Shown here piece after piece: positions 55,158 through 64,000 of a DNA stretch of 64,000 bases. Numbering within the stretch: position 1 is the stretch's first letter; each line of letters starts with the position of its first letter. The stretch lies in contig NC_087388.1 in NCBI RefSeq assembly GCF_963675165.1, forward strand, positions 4,283,047 to 4,347,046, read 5' to 3'. The position numbers were made by a program, and so were the translations under genes. The DNA is from Halichondria panicea. Lineage: Eukaryota > Porifera > Demospongiae > Suberitida > Halichondriidae. Below the pieces are notes generated by a model, which saw nothing but the letters and a program-made list of their open reading frames with translations, was not told the DNA's origin and searched no databases.

Positions 55158-56090
55158 ATGGCTTCTAAAGAACTGATCCTCGGCCTCAGAGAGTATGAAC
55201 TCAAAGACATTGTGAGTAGTGGCAAAGTATTGGGAATTGGCACCTACTGCTGTGTTTCTGAGGTACTGCTAGGAGAGACTGTTTGTGTGGCTAAAACCAT
55301 GCACCCTGAGCTAGTGGACTTCAATGTGGGAGTTGATGCTTTCATAGAAGAGTGCAGAATCATTAGTAAGCTTCAGCATCCAAATATTGTTACGTTTATT
55401 GGCTTGCATTGGCCTGCTAAAACTGGTGACGATGATAAAGTGGAGACTCCATGGATAATTTTGGAATACCTGTCAACAGACTTGAGCCATTTCTTAAACA
55501 GAGCTGTTATCAAGCCTACTTCTGTGAAAGTCTCAATTTTGCTAGATGTAAGCAAAGGTCTGCTGTATCTGCATAACTATCCTGGCCATTTTTGTGAGTA
55601 TATAGTTCACTGTGATCTCTCCTCTTTCAATGTATTGCTAAACGATTCTTTGACAGCAAAGATTTGTGATTTTGGTAAATCGTTGGTGGTCACCTCAACT
55701 AAAACTGAACAGGTTGTAGATTGTGGTGCTTATTTTTTTATGCCACCTGAAGCTAATGTTTTTGGAAGCAGCGTGTTGTGTAGTCCAACGCTTGATGTGT
55801 TTTCATATGGTGTGATAATACTTCACACCATCACTGAGACGCTTCCAGGTAGTCTGGCATTGCATACATTCCAAGACAGTAATGGAAAGACTCAAACAAA
55901 TACGTCTATCGAGCAGAGAGCAAAGTATTATGGAATGGTTGATCAATCTTTGGATCCTTCCATTAGGTTATTGAATGACCTCTCCAAACATTGCTTGAAT
56001 GATGACCCTAAGCAACGACCTACTACAAATGAGCTAGTTTGTGTGTTGGAAAAGCTAAAAGATTCTTTGGAAATGGACGAACTTAATTGA
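55158..56090 (+). CDS. Single-exon TKL-type protein kinase
   Basis: 310 aa, no introns, almost entirely a kinase domain. Glycine loop GIGTYCCV (26-33), ATP-anchoring Lys in VCVAK (about 46), alpha-C Glu in FIEEC (about 65), catalytic loop HCDLSSFNVL (Asp 153, Asn 158), DFG at 171-173, MPPEA activation-segment end, and DVFSYGVIIL. The usual HRD Arg is Cys, which may weaken dependence on activation-loop phosphorylation, but all catalytic residues are present. General likeness is to the TKL/RIP/LRR-kinase-like group expanded in sponges. It follows gene F by 158 bp on the same strand. An adaptor-type role in the same pathway is a guess from position. The absence of introns among intron-rich neighbours could mean a retrocopy origin. 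Confidence 0.85.
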   Translation: MASKELILGLREYELKDIVSSGKVLGIGTYCCVSEVLLGETVCVAKTMHPELVDFNVGVDAFIEECRIISKLQHPNIVTFIGLHWPAKTGDDDKVETPWIILEYLSTDLSHFLNRAVIKPTSVKVSILLDVSKGLLYLHNYPGHFCEYIVHCDLSSFNVLLNDSLTAKICDFGKSLVVTSTKTEQVVDCGAYFFMPPEANVFGSSVLCSPTLDVFSYGVIILHTITETLPGSLALHTFQDSNGKTQTNTSIEQRAKYYGMVDQSLDPSIRLLNDLSKHCLNDDPKQRPTTNELVCVLEKLKDSLEMDELN

Positions 56091-56254
56091 TGACAGGTCC
56101 TTCTATGTTATATCATGCATATAATTTGTGGCTATAAATGCATATTTGAGTCTCTATCTGTTTTAGGTAAAGGTCCTTAACTCAACAAAACTTAATAATG
56201 CAAATCGCTGACGTGCGCAAATATTTATTTAAACGCACAGCTTGAAAAAGTGAA

Positions 56255-59200
56255 ATGGAAATCGACAAAAGAAAACTTATAGAGGCTATAGAAGGGATCC
56301 CATGTCTTTGGGCGTTGAAAGACAAAGATTACAAGGATGCAAAAGCAAGAGAAGAGGCCTGGAAAGAAGTGGCTTCCCAGGTAAAATTGCTTTTTATTTG
56401 AATACGAATGACTCGGTAATGGTAGTTAAATAAAAAAATTAAAATTAAGCTTGCAGCAACTTCACTCCACCAGAGATTATAGTCTCTAACTCCACATTTC
56501 AGATGGGTAATGCAGAAGCAGTTGAAAGGTTTATAACAAAATGGAAAAGTCTGCGAGACAGATTTGTTCGTGAGATCAAGAGGCTAAGGCTGGAGCAAGC
56601 AAAAGACCCAAACACCACCTACCAATCACAGTGGTTGCTCTTCGATAACATGCTCTTTTTGCAACATTGCATCAGACACAGAGAGTAAGTGAGGGGTGGC
56701 TTTAATAGTTGCATCTCAAAAAAAATTAATAGTGCGAAATAGTGCGAGTATGTCTGGGCGAAATATTCCGGAATTTTTGTTTTGAGAATAGGCAAGTCGT
56801 TTTCACAATTAAGAAATGAGTCCACATTTTTGTGCTATAATAATTATGTCGATTTGTGTAGAGTTGCTGTATGTATCAAGTTACTGTATGCATCTGAAGT
56901 AGTAGGTACCATTTAGAGACCTGAGAACAATTCTTTGCCCAGGCCTGATGTTACTGTGTAAAATTGCACACTCTGTGTCATGGTAAAATAATGTTTATGT
57001 CTAAAAATAGTCTGGTGGACTACTGCTGCAGGTCCATCTCACTCTAATTATATCGTTGCGGTGTGCACAAAATTAATATTAACCCGTTATACTGATTGAC
57101 ACTCTAAAGCATCATGAACTGCGACCATCACAAATACCACAGAGAGCACACAAAGTTGCTAAATCAAAGTATATTGTAAAAAGTTTTCGCCTGTGTTTGA
57201 GAGTGCTACCCTTATAAAATGTGTGATTTTGAAGTAGAGGGGGGAAATAAAGCATGCTTTTAAAAGAACTAAAAAACCGTCAACTGTTATTTCTAGGTAT
57301 GGACACTCAGTCATACAACTAGCACCTGAATGCAACTTTTAGGGAGGGAAATTGAAGCCAGAGGGGGATATCCCCCTTTTTTCCCCTGCCCCCTTATTTG
57401 GGGTTCGAGTGAGCTGTGCCCCACGCCTGTTTTCAGCATTTTAAGGTTTGAGTATCTCGAGACGTTATTTGCGGGGAGCCGACGACAAGGGTGTACGCTA
57501 CAGTTTGGTACCAACCTCATCATGTATTGATTATACTGTACTTCTTCTAAAAGAGGCGCCGTTTTTACGATATCAGCTAGGGCTATAATTAGAGACAGAT
57601 TTGGTTCAAACAGGCGCATAATTTGAAGGGCACCTTATAAATAGAGGTTATTTGAGCAAGTGGTATCCTCGATTTCAAGCAGCCCTATGGAACTCGAGGT
57701 TCAGGTATGTAAAATGATCCTGAAGTGTATCCTTGGCCTTCCAACTGGCCTTTTTGTGGCAACTACAGGTGGAGGATAATGCTTCTTAAGTGGAGGAGGT
57801 GTCTCACACATCCTCAAGCTTCCTGAAAAAAAGAAGTGATACTGGCCTCCATTTAGCAAGGCGCCACCAAAAAATAATCTCTGTAGCCACGTGGAGCTCT
57901 ATATGGAGACCTCATTGAGTCAAATTACTTTTCAGTCTAGGTGGCGCATAATTAGAAGGGTGCCTAGTTTTAGAAGAAGTACGGTAGTGTCGTCCTACAG
58001 TTCCATGAGCTTTTGAGGCCGAAAACATCAAGCACATTCCTACCATTATTTGCAAACGGGGTTTCACTACGGTATTTGGTGTGGCTGGATTGGGTTACAA
58101 ATGGGGGAAGGGGGGAAAGGGCCAAAATCGATGAAAGCTTGGTGCAGAAATCTGCACGTGATTGGGTAGCCTCGAGACCAGCCGTTCGTTATCTGAAAGA
58201 ACGCCTGGTCAAGTTCCAATGTAGCACTCGTCCAGCGGTCCAGGAATTTCTTGGACCGGTAATTGCCCGCAAAGGTCCGCCCAAGGTGTATTACCCATGA
58301 ATATCATTATGATGCTATAAAACGCTGACTCAGCTAGAACCAGTGCTACATTGGAACTTGACCAGGCGTTCTTTCAGATAACGAACGGCTGGTCTCGAGG
58401 CTAGTGATTGGGTGAAGTTGCCATTTTAGCATGACATTTTTGTGTGAATCAGCAGCAAGACAAATTAATAAATGTGATACTTACAGTATGCATCATGTAT
58501 TACATGTATAGATGTCGGCAGCGCACAGTGTAGTATTACACATGCAGCCCTAGATCCTTCATGTAGTCCTTGTTAAAAAGTGGGTGTGTCAGCTGTGGTG
58601 TTGTCACGGAATAAGACCGCGTCTCTTTTCCGAGACAACACAATTGATTTTTTAACAAGCCAAGAAAGCTCTTACTGCGTTCGCGAAATGTCTACTAGTC
58701 TACATCGCATTCTTAACGACCCAGGCTGTATAGACATTGATATTGAGGCAGCCTTGCTGACCAATCAAGAATCTAATACCGGTAGCCTATCAGAGAATGG
58801 AACAGTTACACTAGAGAATGGAAAGCCGCAGAATGAAACACCCCAGAATGAAACACCACCGCTGAGTGATGATACCCCCAGCACAAAGAGACGTCGCTAC
58901 ACTACCAGTTACTCTGATGTGTTTAGAGCTGAAGTCGCAAAATATGCTCTGGAGCATGGAAACTCAGCTGCTATTCGACACTTCAAGAATCGACTGGACC
59001 TACCAGAGAGCACTGTGAGGTCATTCAAGAAGAAGTACCTGACTGTTATGGAGGAGCAACGTCAAACTGGGGAAGTTGGGACCATTGTTTCTGTGCCTGC
59101 AAAGACAAAGGGACGAAAACCGGGCACCCCGAATAGAAAGCCGAAGATACCCAAGTCTATTTTGCCATGGTTAGCAATGCAAGTGTGTTTATTAGTCATA

Positions 59201-62033
59201 TAACGTTTGAATATGCTTGCGAGAGGTGCTATATGTACGTACATATGTATAAATACGGGCAAAATGTCCGATTGGCGCTTTATTCAGATGTTTAGTACAT
59301 CATCCTTCAGTGTAGGTCTGCCCGTAAGCTTACAGACTATGCTAACTTTTAAACTCAACATGACAATTGAACACTCGGGTAAAGGTCCTCTGAAGTAAAA
59401 GCTTAATGTTAAACAATAACCACAATTATGTCATGTGTTTTTTTGATAGCTTCTAATATTAGCACATTAGCTAGAAAAGTTTTAGGCTCAGGTGCTTTAG
59501 TAAATAATTTAGGCTCAGGTGCTTTATATAATCATGGCCACTGAAGTTTTGGAGGGTTTTTTACCTACCAGAAGGAAAAACTACACTAGGGAAGAGAAGA
59601 TGCTGGTCATATCTTGGCATCATGAAAATGGCAGAAAAATTTATCAGACTGCGAAACACTTTTTGATAAATACCAAGTCAATCATTAGATGGCTCAAAAA
59701 TGAAGCTAAGATCCGAAGTAGCAAGGAGGGCAGTATGCGGGTTACGTTCACAAAGGCTAACGGCACTAGGTCTAGCCCTCGGAAAAAGACACCACAGAAT
59801 TCCGACATCAAATTGAGGGAGCAGGACAGTGTGGTGTTAGGGCGGTACTCTAACAGGTAGCTATGGCTATCGGCTTGATCGTGTAGATAGGGATATCAGA
59901 AGTCTTCACATTATGGTGTACCTACCTAAGAATTATAGCGTAAATTTGTCGAATTTACGATAATGTTACAAGTTTTCTCGTATGTATAATTATACACTTA
60001 ATTCACCTCTATTATAGGAGGACCACTATTAAACAGTGAGGTTTAGATATGTATTGCATAAGTATGTGTGCTTAATAACTATATAGTACATGTAGATCTA
60101 TAGCTACATGTATGTTTATTGCAGGTCCACCACTGGTCTAGAAGAGTCGATGAGAGTGCAACCATTCGATGCTGATAGGTCCTCTACTGTCAGCTTGACC
60201 GGGTAAGTGACTGTGGTGATAAGTTAATTTGAGCAATATCGAATCTTTCACCCTTGTGTATATGCAAGTAGTTTTAAGTGATGCTTTTTTGGCTTTCTTG
60301 GGATCAGCAAATTGCTTATTTGTTTGCTCAAAGTATTATAATATAATAATTATGTGTACAGTAGACTCTCGCTAATCCGGCTCTATGTACGGTCACCTCA
60401 ATATGCCGTCGTTTCCTGTGGCACAGATTGCTAGCTTAATCATTACTGCATAAATCTTGCCCTGTAGTACAGCCACATCGCTATTCCGTATATTGGTCAG
60501 TTCTGGCTGCCCTAATGTAATTTTATACGTTTATTACGGCAACTGCAAAGTGAGTTATTAGATTCGAAGCATGACCGTTATTTAGCTGTGGCTATTTTCT
60601 GAAATGCAGCCACCTCGCTATTCCGGCCAAACTGCGCTGTTCCAAGGGCAACCGGACTAACGAGACTCTTATACTGTACAGAATTTGTAATTTGTATTCC
60701 TGTAAGACAATTATGCGTATTAACTCCCTATATAATTATGACCCCCAAAATGTACGGCAATATCTATTCTCTCCCCCAGATTGCAAGTCGCAGAACCCCC
60801 TATGCTTGCCCCCTCGCTACTATCGTCCATAACCGACCCCCCGTCCCCCTCACACAGCCACTCCTCTGATGACAGCTCCAGCAGCTCCCCACCCACCAAG
60901 CGCAAGAGGAGGCCTGAAGCTAACAAAACCTCAGAAATACTGCTCAAGATTCTCTCGGAAGTTAGCAACAAGTAGGTTTTCAATCTTAATGTACAGTGAC
61001 AAAGTGGGTTTTTCAAACATTTTTATGCGGGTGGCTTTAGACCTTAGGATGCTTGGCCATAATGTAGCATTCGTGTACTGTATATACATGTACCAGGGAT
61101 CTGCCTAAAAGTGACTATTTTTCAGTCGATTGTTTTTAATTACAGCCTGACCGTGTACTATTTTGTCTAGAAGGGTTAACCGACCACATGCACCATGACC
61201 GGTGTGGGCAGATACCTGCACTTAAATCTTGCTAGCATTCAGTGTCCCCATAACTTTAGTCTAAGATTGTAATAATGGAATCGGTCATAGGGAGTCAAGA
61301 TTTTTTTGCTTGTTAATTATTGCTCTCTAGTCAAAATACAAATTACCGTATATGCTTGATCAGAGGCCGTGGCTACTAAAGGTTTCATTTTGCTGGCAGA
61401 GGAGGCTACAATTCGAGAGAGGCGTTTATTACCGTCCCATCCCAGCTATAGTTCCACAACAACCTTTAGTTTGTCATCAAAAGTTTTTTCACCTGCACTT
61501 TGCCACAAATGAAAAAGTCTTCAAAAGCACTAACAAGCTGCTACCTAACTAGCTGCTACTGTATAGATACCAGTATCAATATATGGCTGATACGTGCAGA
61601 GACATAGCATTAAAGTTCACTGAGGGTACTATTTGAGAGCGGCTTCTATGATGGGTTGTAAGGGAGGCTACTATTTGAATGTGGCCTCTGATCAAGCATA
61701 CATGTATTATAATTATACGGTATATCTATATCATGCAAGTTGCGTCGTTTTTTCTTTCCATTATAAAATTAAAATGTAGGTAGCTGTAGGTATGGAGCTA
61801 TTGCAAATGTAGTGTATAATTATTAGATCGATTTTTTGTATAAATCTACAAATGTAACTTCGTTTATACTGCCACCCCCTCCCCTCCCTAGGGAGAAGGA
61901 ATTGGACGAGGAGGCTTTGTTTGCACTACAAGTCGCTGCTAACTTGAGGAGACTCTCCAGTAGACAGAAGGCCACTGCAAAGATCAAGATACAGCAAGTT
62001 CTACTTGAGATAGAATTCCCTACAGAGACGTAG
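56255..62033 (+). CDS. MADF-BESS domain regulator
   Basis: Exons 56255-56380, 56503-56684, 60125-60202, 60780-60971 and 61892-62033 (239 aa, open). Residues 1-100 form a MADF (Myb/SANT-like) domain: LIEAIEGIPCLWALKDKDYK, AREEAWKEVASQM, KWKSLRDRFVREIKRL and WLLFDNMLFL. A Ser-rich region with SHSHSSDDSSSSS and a basic nuclear-signal-like TKRKRR follows. The C terminus (ALFALQVAANLRRLSSRQKA...) resembles a BESS motif used for protein contacts. Such proteins act as sequence-specific transcription factors or chromatin adaptors in the nucleus. Intron 2 is 3.4 kb and holds two transposase-type DNA-binding ORFs and a MITE. AATAAA lies 43 bp after the stop. Confidence 0.8.
58167..58403. mobile_element. 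MITE with 9-bp target duplication in MADF gene intron
   Basis: TAGCCTCGAGACCAGCCGTT and its inverse bound 237 bp, flanked by GTGATTGGG on both sides (58158-58166, 58404-58412). Close relative of 18919-19150. Confidence 0.85.
58688..59203 (+). CDS. Transposase-type HTH DNA-binding ORF in intron
   Basis: From ATG 58688 the frame gives about 171 residues. A Ser/Thr/Asn/Glu-rich N-terminal half (with a duplicated PQNET repeat) is followed by a psq/pogo-like helix-turn-helix: VAKYALEHGNSAAIRHFKN then LPESTVRSFKKKYL, and a basic KTKGRKPGTPNRKPK tail. This matches the DNA-binding half of pogo/Tc1-type transposases; no DDE catalytic domain follows. The frame is open further upstream, so the start is uncertain. 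It lies inside MADF gene intron 2, same strand. It is either a transposon remnant or a domesticated DNA-binding protein whose remaining exons are not seen. Confidence 0.5.
   Translation: MSTSLHRILNDPGCIDIDIEAALLTNQESNTGSLSENGTVTLENGKPQNETPQNETPPLSDDTPSTKRRRYTTSYSDVFRAEVAKYALEHGNSAAIRHFKNRLDLPESTVRSFKKKYLTVMEEQRQTGEVGTIVSVPAKTKGRKPGTPNRKPKIPKSILPWLAMQVCLLVI
59534..59860 (+). CDS. Brinker/CENP-B-like HTH ORF in intron
   Basis: 108 residues starting MATEVLEGFLPTRRK. The segment YTREEKMLVISWHHENGRKI, then TAKHFLINTKSIIRWLKNEA resembles the N-terminal helix-turn-helix of CENP-B/pogo-type transposases and the Brinker DNA-binding domain. A basic region (SSPRKKTP) follows. No catalytic domain is visible. 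It is 0.33 kb downstream of the other HTH ORF and in the same MADF intron. It is possibly an independent small gene or a remnant of a transposon. Confidence 0.45.
   Translation: MATEVLEGFLPTRRKNYTREEKMLVISWHHENGRKIYQTAKHFLINTKSIIRWLKNEAKIRSSKEGSMRVTFTKANGTRSSPRKKTPQNSDIKLREQDSVVLGRYSNR
60361..60682. repeat. TIR repeat (CAGTAGACTCTCGCTAATCC ends)
   Basis: TACAGTAGACTCTCGCTAAT at the left and GACTAACGAGACTCTTATAC with ACTGTA at the right bound about 320 bp. Non-coding, in the MADF gene intron before the serine-rich exon. Confidence 0.55.
61347..61705. repeat. TIR repeat (GCTTGATCAGAGGCC ends)
   Basis: ACCGTATATGCTTGATCAGA at the left and TGGCCTCTGATCAAGCATAC at the right bound about 360 bp in the last intron of the MADF gene. 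Related in its ends to 27655-28002. Confidence 0.6.
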
Positions 62034-62075
62034 CTCATAATTATTGCAACTCACTTATAATAATTATAGCTATAA

Positions 62076-62081
62076 AATAAA
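62076..62081 (+). terminator. Polyadenylation signal of the MADF gene
   Basis: AATAAA 43 bp after the stop codon. Confidence 0.5.
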
Positions 62082-62305
62082 GTGTAACCTCATATTTCAG
62101 CTCATAATTATTTGTCTCTTTGTTTATCATTACATTAATGTCAGTTGCTTGCTTGTCATATAACGTGTCTGGTGTCTGGAAATACATGTACATGTAGCAT
62201 AGCAACATGCACAGACTTATCGTATTGGTGAGAAATTAATTGTCATGTTAGCAAATATTTCAAGGATATAAGCAAGGATACACCCTTGATATGAGTATTT
62301 ATACT

Positions 62306-62373
62306 AAAAATGTTCTAACGGTCATTCCGCGATAGTTTATAAACTATCGCGGAATGACCGTTAGAACATTTTT
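62306..62373. repeat. Perfect 68-bp palindrome
   Basis: Two 34-base arms with no spacer: AAAAATGTTCTAACGGTCAT then TCCGCGATAGTTTA, mirrored exactly. A perfect long palindrome is unstable in most hosts. It sits in the 0.6-kb gap between the MADF gene and the second kinase gene. Confidence 0.9.
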
Positions 62374-62492
62374 GCGGAATAGCAGCCTTTCTGCAGCATG
62401 CATGTATGCATGCGATATAAAATTTGTGGGTATAATCATAGATGATACAGTATGGTATAATCATTGTTGCTGACTTTGCACTGCACTGTTCC

Positions 62493-62545
62493 TAGCCTCG
62501 ATCCCAGGCCGCACTTCCTCGCTTAAAGGCCGATGAAGGAGGCTA
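62493..62545. mobile_element. 53-bp mini TIR element with 9-bp target duplication
   Basis: TAGCCTCGATCCCAGGCC...GAAGGAGGCTA is flanked by CACTGTTCC on both sides (62484-62492, 62546-62554). It has the family ends of the Mutator-like elements with almost no interior. Farther right, a second inverse end (GCGGCCTGGGATCGAGGATA, about 62600-62619) suggests nested or failed insertion. It lies just upstream of the kinase gene. Confidence 0.7.
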
Positions 62546-62659
62546 CACTGTTCCTTGATCAAGGGTCATCTACACATACAATAATTATGTCAATAAGTGC
62601 GGCCTGGGATCGAGGATAATCTCTGGTTTGCTCAGCGATCGTCAGAGACATGACAGGAG

Positions 62660-63705
62660 ATGGCGACTATTTCTAGGGAAACAGACTTGGATAAACTAGT
62701 AGTACAAGTGAAGAAGCTTAACCTAGACGCTCAGGGAAGTTCAGGAGCTTATGGAGTTGTCTACAGAGTGACTGTGGAGGGGAGAAAATGTATTGCCAAG
62801 AAGCTCCACAGCATCTTGCTCAAAGTTGGTGACTACTATCCAGTGGACCAGAGAGATTCCATTATTGAAAAGTTCCGCAATGAGTGTCGCATTCTGAGCG
62901 GCTTAGATCATCCAAACGTTATAGCGTTTGTTGGAGTCCACTACGGTCGAGACAAGAATGACATCAGTCTGATAATGGAGAGGCTTCAATGGGATGTGGC
63001 CGACTTTATCGAGAAGAATCCTGGCACAAGTCTCGTAACTAGAATTAACATCCTATACGATGTATCCAAGGGCCTTCAATATCTCCACTCGCTGACTCCT
63101 CCCCTCATACACCGTGACCTCACTGCTCCCAACATCTTGCTCACTGATGACCTCACTGCCAAGATTGGAGACCTGGGCGTATCCAGGTACGTTGATCCCA
63201 CTGCAATGTCACAAACCCTAACAAAGGCGCCTGGAAACGTATACTACATGTCCCCAGAAGCAAGAGACGAGAATCCGCAATACACTGTCAAGCTGGACAT
63301 TTTCTCCTTCGGTGCTCTCATTATCCACACATTCATTGGGAAAGTGCCAGATGTACATGATGTCCCATATGATCAAACTGCTGTACAGCTCAGTCAAGAG
63401 GGGAAAATCGAGTTGACAAGACGAAAAAAGGCTATTCAGCAGATGACCACAGACCACTGCATGTATCCTCTCATTGTCCGCTGTCTCCATGACAAACCCG
63501 CTTCACGTCCCACTACAGACGAATTATGTGGCTCTCTGGTTGATCTAATCCAAAAAAATGATGCTGTAAGTGAAATATAATTATATGAAGTTGATCAGTT
63601 ACGTCGATACACACTCGTCATGTACATATATAATTATAGGCTGTTCAAAAGACTGAGATTCAAGCCGCTCTTAAGCAACAGTTCAGAAAAGGGGATGTCT
63701 GGTAA
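62660..63705 (+). CDS. TKL-type protein kinase, two exons
   Basis: Exons 62660-63565 and 63640-63705 (323 aa). Glycine loop GSSGAYGVV (26-34), Lys in CIAK (about 47), alpha-C Glu in FRNEC (about 75), HRDLTAPNIL (Asp 153, Asn 158), DLG at 171-173 instead of DFG, MSPEA, and DIFSFGALII. All catalytic residues are present; DLG is tolerated in active kinases of some families. A short second exon adds AVQKTEIQAALKQQFRKGDVW. An upstream ATG at 62650 runs into a stop, so 62660 is used. It belongs to the same broad TKL-like group as the kinase at 55158 but is clearly divergent from it. The immediate upstream region is made of Mutator-like TIR sequence, so its promoter may be transposon-derived. Confidence 0.8.
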
Positions 63706-63743
63706 TTAAACATGTCTTCAAATTGATCATGTATTATAGTATG

Positions 63744-64000
63744 CATGGTTAAGAGTGCAATATGGGGCGAGTAACAAGCAATGGCAAGGCTACTAATTGC
63801 ACGAGGCGTCTAGCCGAGTGCTATTAACCTTGCCAGTGCTTGTTATGAGTGCTATTAATCCCTTATTGCACGAGTAGCCATACTATTGATTTCTAATTGT
63901 GTATGATGGAGTTCTCTGCAGTTTTTCTTAATATTTTCGGCCACGGCCATTATTCGAAAACAATACGTTGTCATTGACAGCGTGCAATTACTTGACAGGT
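63744..64000. repeat. Dispersed element (AGAGTGCAATATGGG family), cut by window end
   Basis: Near-identical to 40935-41200 (GTTAAGAGTGCAATATGGGG, CAAGCAATGGCAAGGCTACT, TTGACAGCGTGCAATTACTT). It continues past the window. No gene in the last 295 bp. Confidence 0.7.

Noticed and set aside
1-64000. Bacterial or viral origin of parts of the window
   Set aside because: Spliceosomal introns, metazoan domains and shared MITEs run across the whole window; no capsid, polymerase or operon-like arrangement was seen.

Overview
The window looks like nuclear DNA of an early-branching animal, most likely a demosponge. It is AT-rich and full of TATAATTATA-type runs. Genes are split by short GT-AG introns, small MITE-like elements are dense, and the genes encode metazoan death-fold, caspase-like, TKL-kinase, HECT and MADF/BESS domains. 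The sponge assignment is an inference from style; no species marker was seen. All multi-exon models were spliced by eye from GT/AG signals, frame continuity and comparison between paralogues. Every spliced total given is divisible by three.

From about 2.4 to 55.0 kb there is one dispersed gene family of six members (A-F). Each ends in a single large exon coding TM1, a Cys- and N-glycosylation-rich ectodomain of about 200-260 residues, TM2 and a short tail. None has an N-terminal signal peptide, so the N-terminal modules are probably cytosolic. These modules differ: A has tandem death-effector-like domains; B has a Death domain plus the death-effector-like pair; C and E have short tails sharing the motif GQSALVPG; D and F have a caspase-like C14 domain followed by fibronectin-III-like doublets (three in D, one in F). 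Nearly all introns in the family are phase 1, so modules can be swapped, skipped or duplicated in frame. D carries a fresh duplication of one exon pair.

Four of the six family members have a small three-exon partner gene of an unrecognised family (a, b, c, d). In A-a and B-b the partner lies downstream on the same strand; in c-C and d-E the two are convergent. The partners share intron phases (0, then 2) and weak sequence similarity. The locus therefore seems to have grown by block duplication: two receptor-plus-partner tandem blocks, two convergent blocks and two caspase blocks. NF-kB-like decamers lie upstream of genes a, b and D. Together this suggests a receptor/adaptor/protease signalling cluster of innate-immune or cell-death type (inference).

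The right flank holds a HECT ubiquitin-ligase-like gene inside a 2.5 kb inverted minisatellite repeat (45.9-48.8 kb, between E and F), a compact TKL-type kinase gene (55.2-56.1 kb), a MADF-BESS regulator gene (56.3-62.0 kb) whose long intron contains transposase-type DNA-binding ORFs, and a second TKL-type kinase gene (62.7-63.7 kb).

Mobile DNA is abundant. Terminal-inverted-repeat elements with 9-bp target-site duplications (Mutator-like) occur at least five times; two copies carry pieces of a RecQ-type helicase. There are also many short palindromic MITEs, an eroded LINE with an FADD reverse-transcriptase motif, minisatellites and a perfect 68-bp palindrome. No tRNA, rRNA or CRISPR array was recognised.
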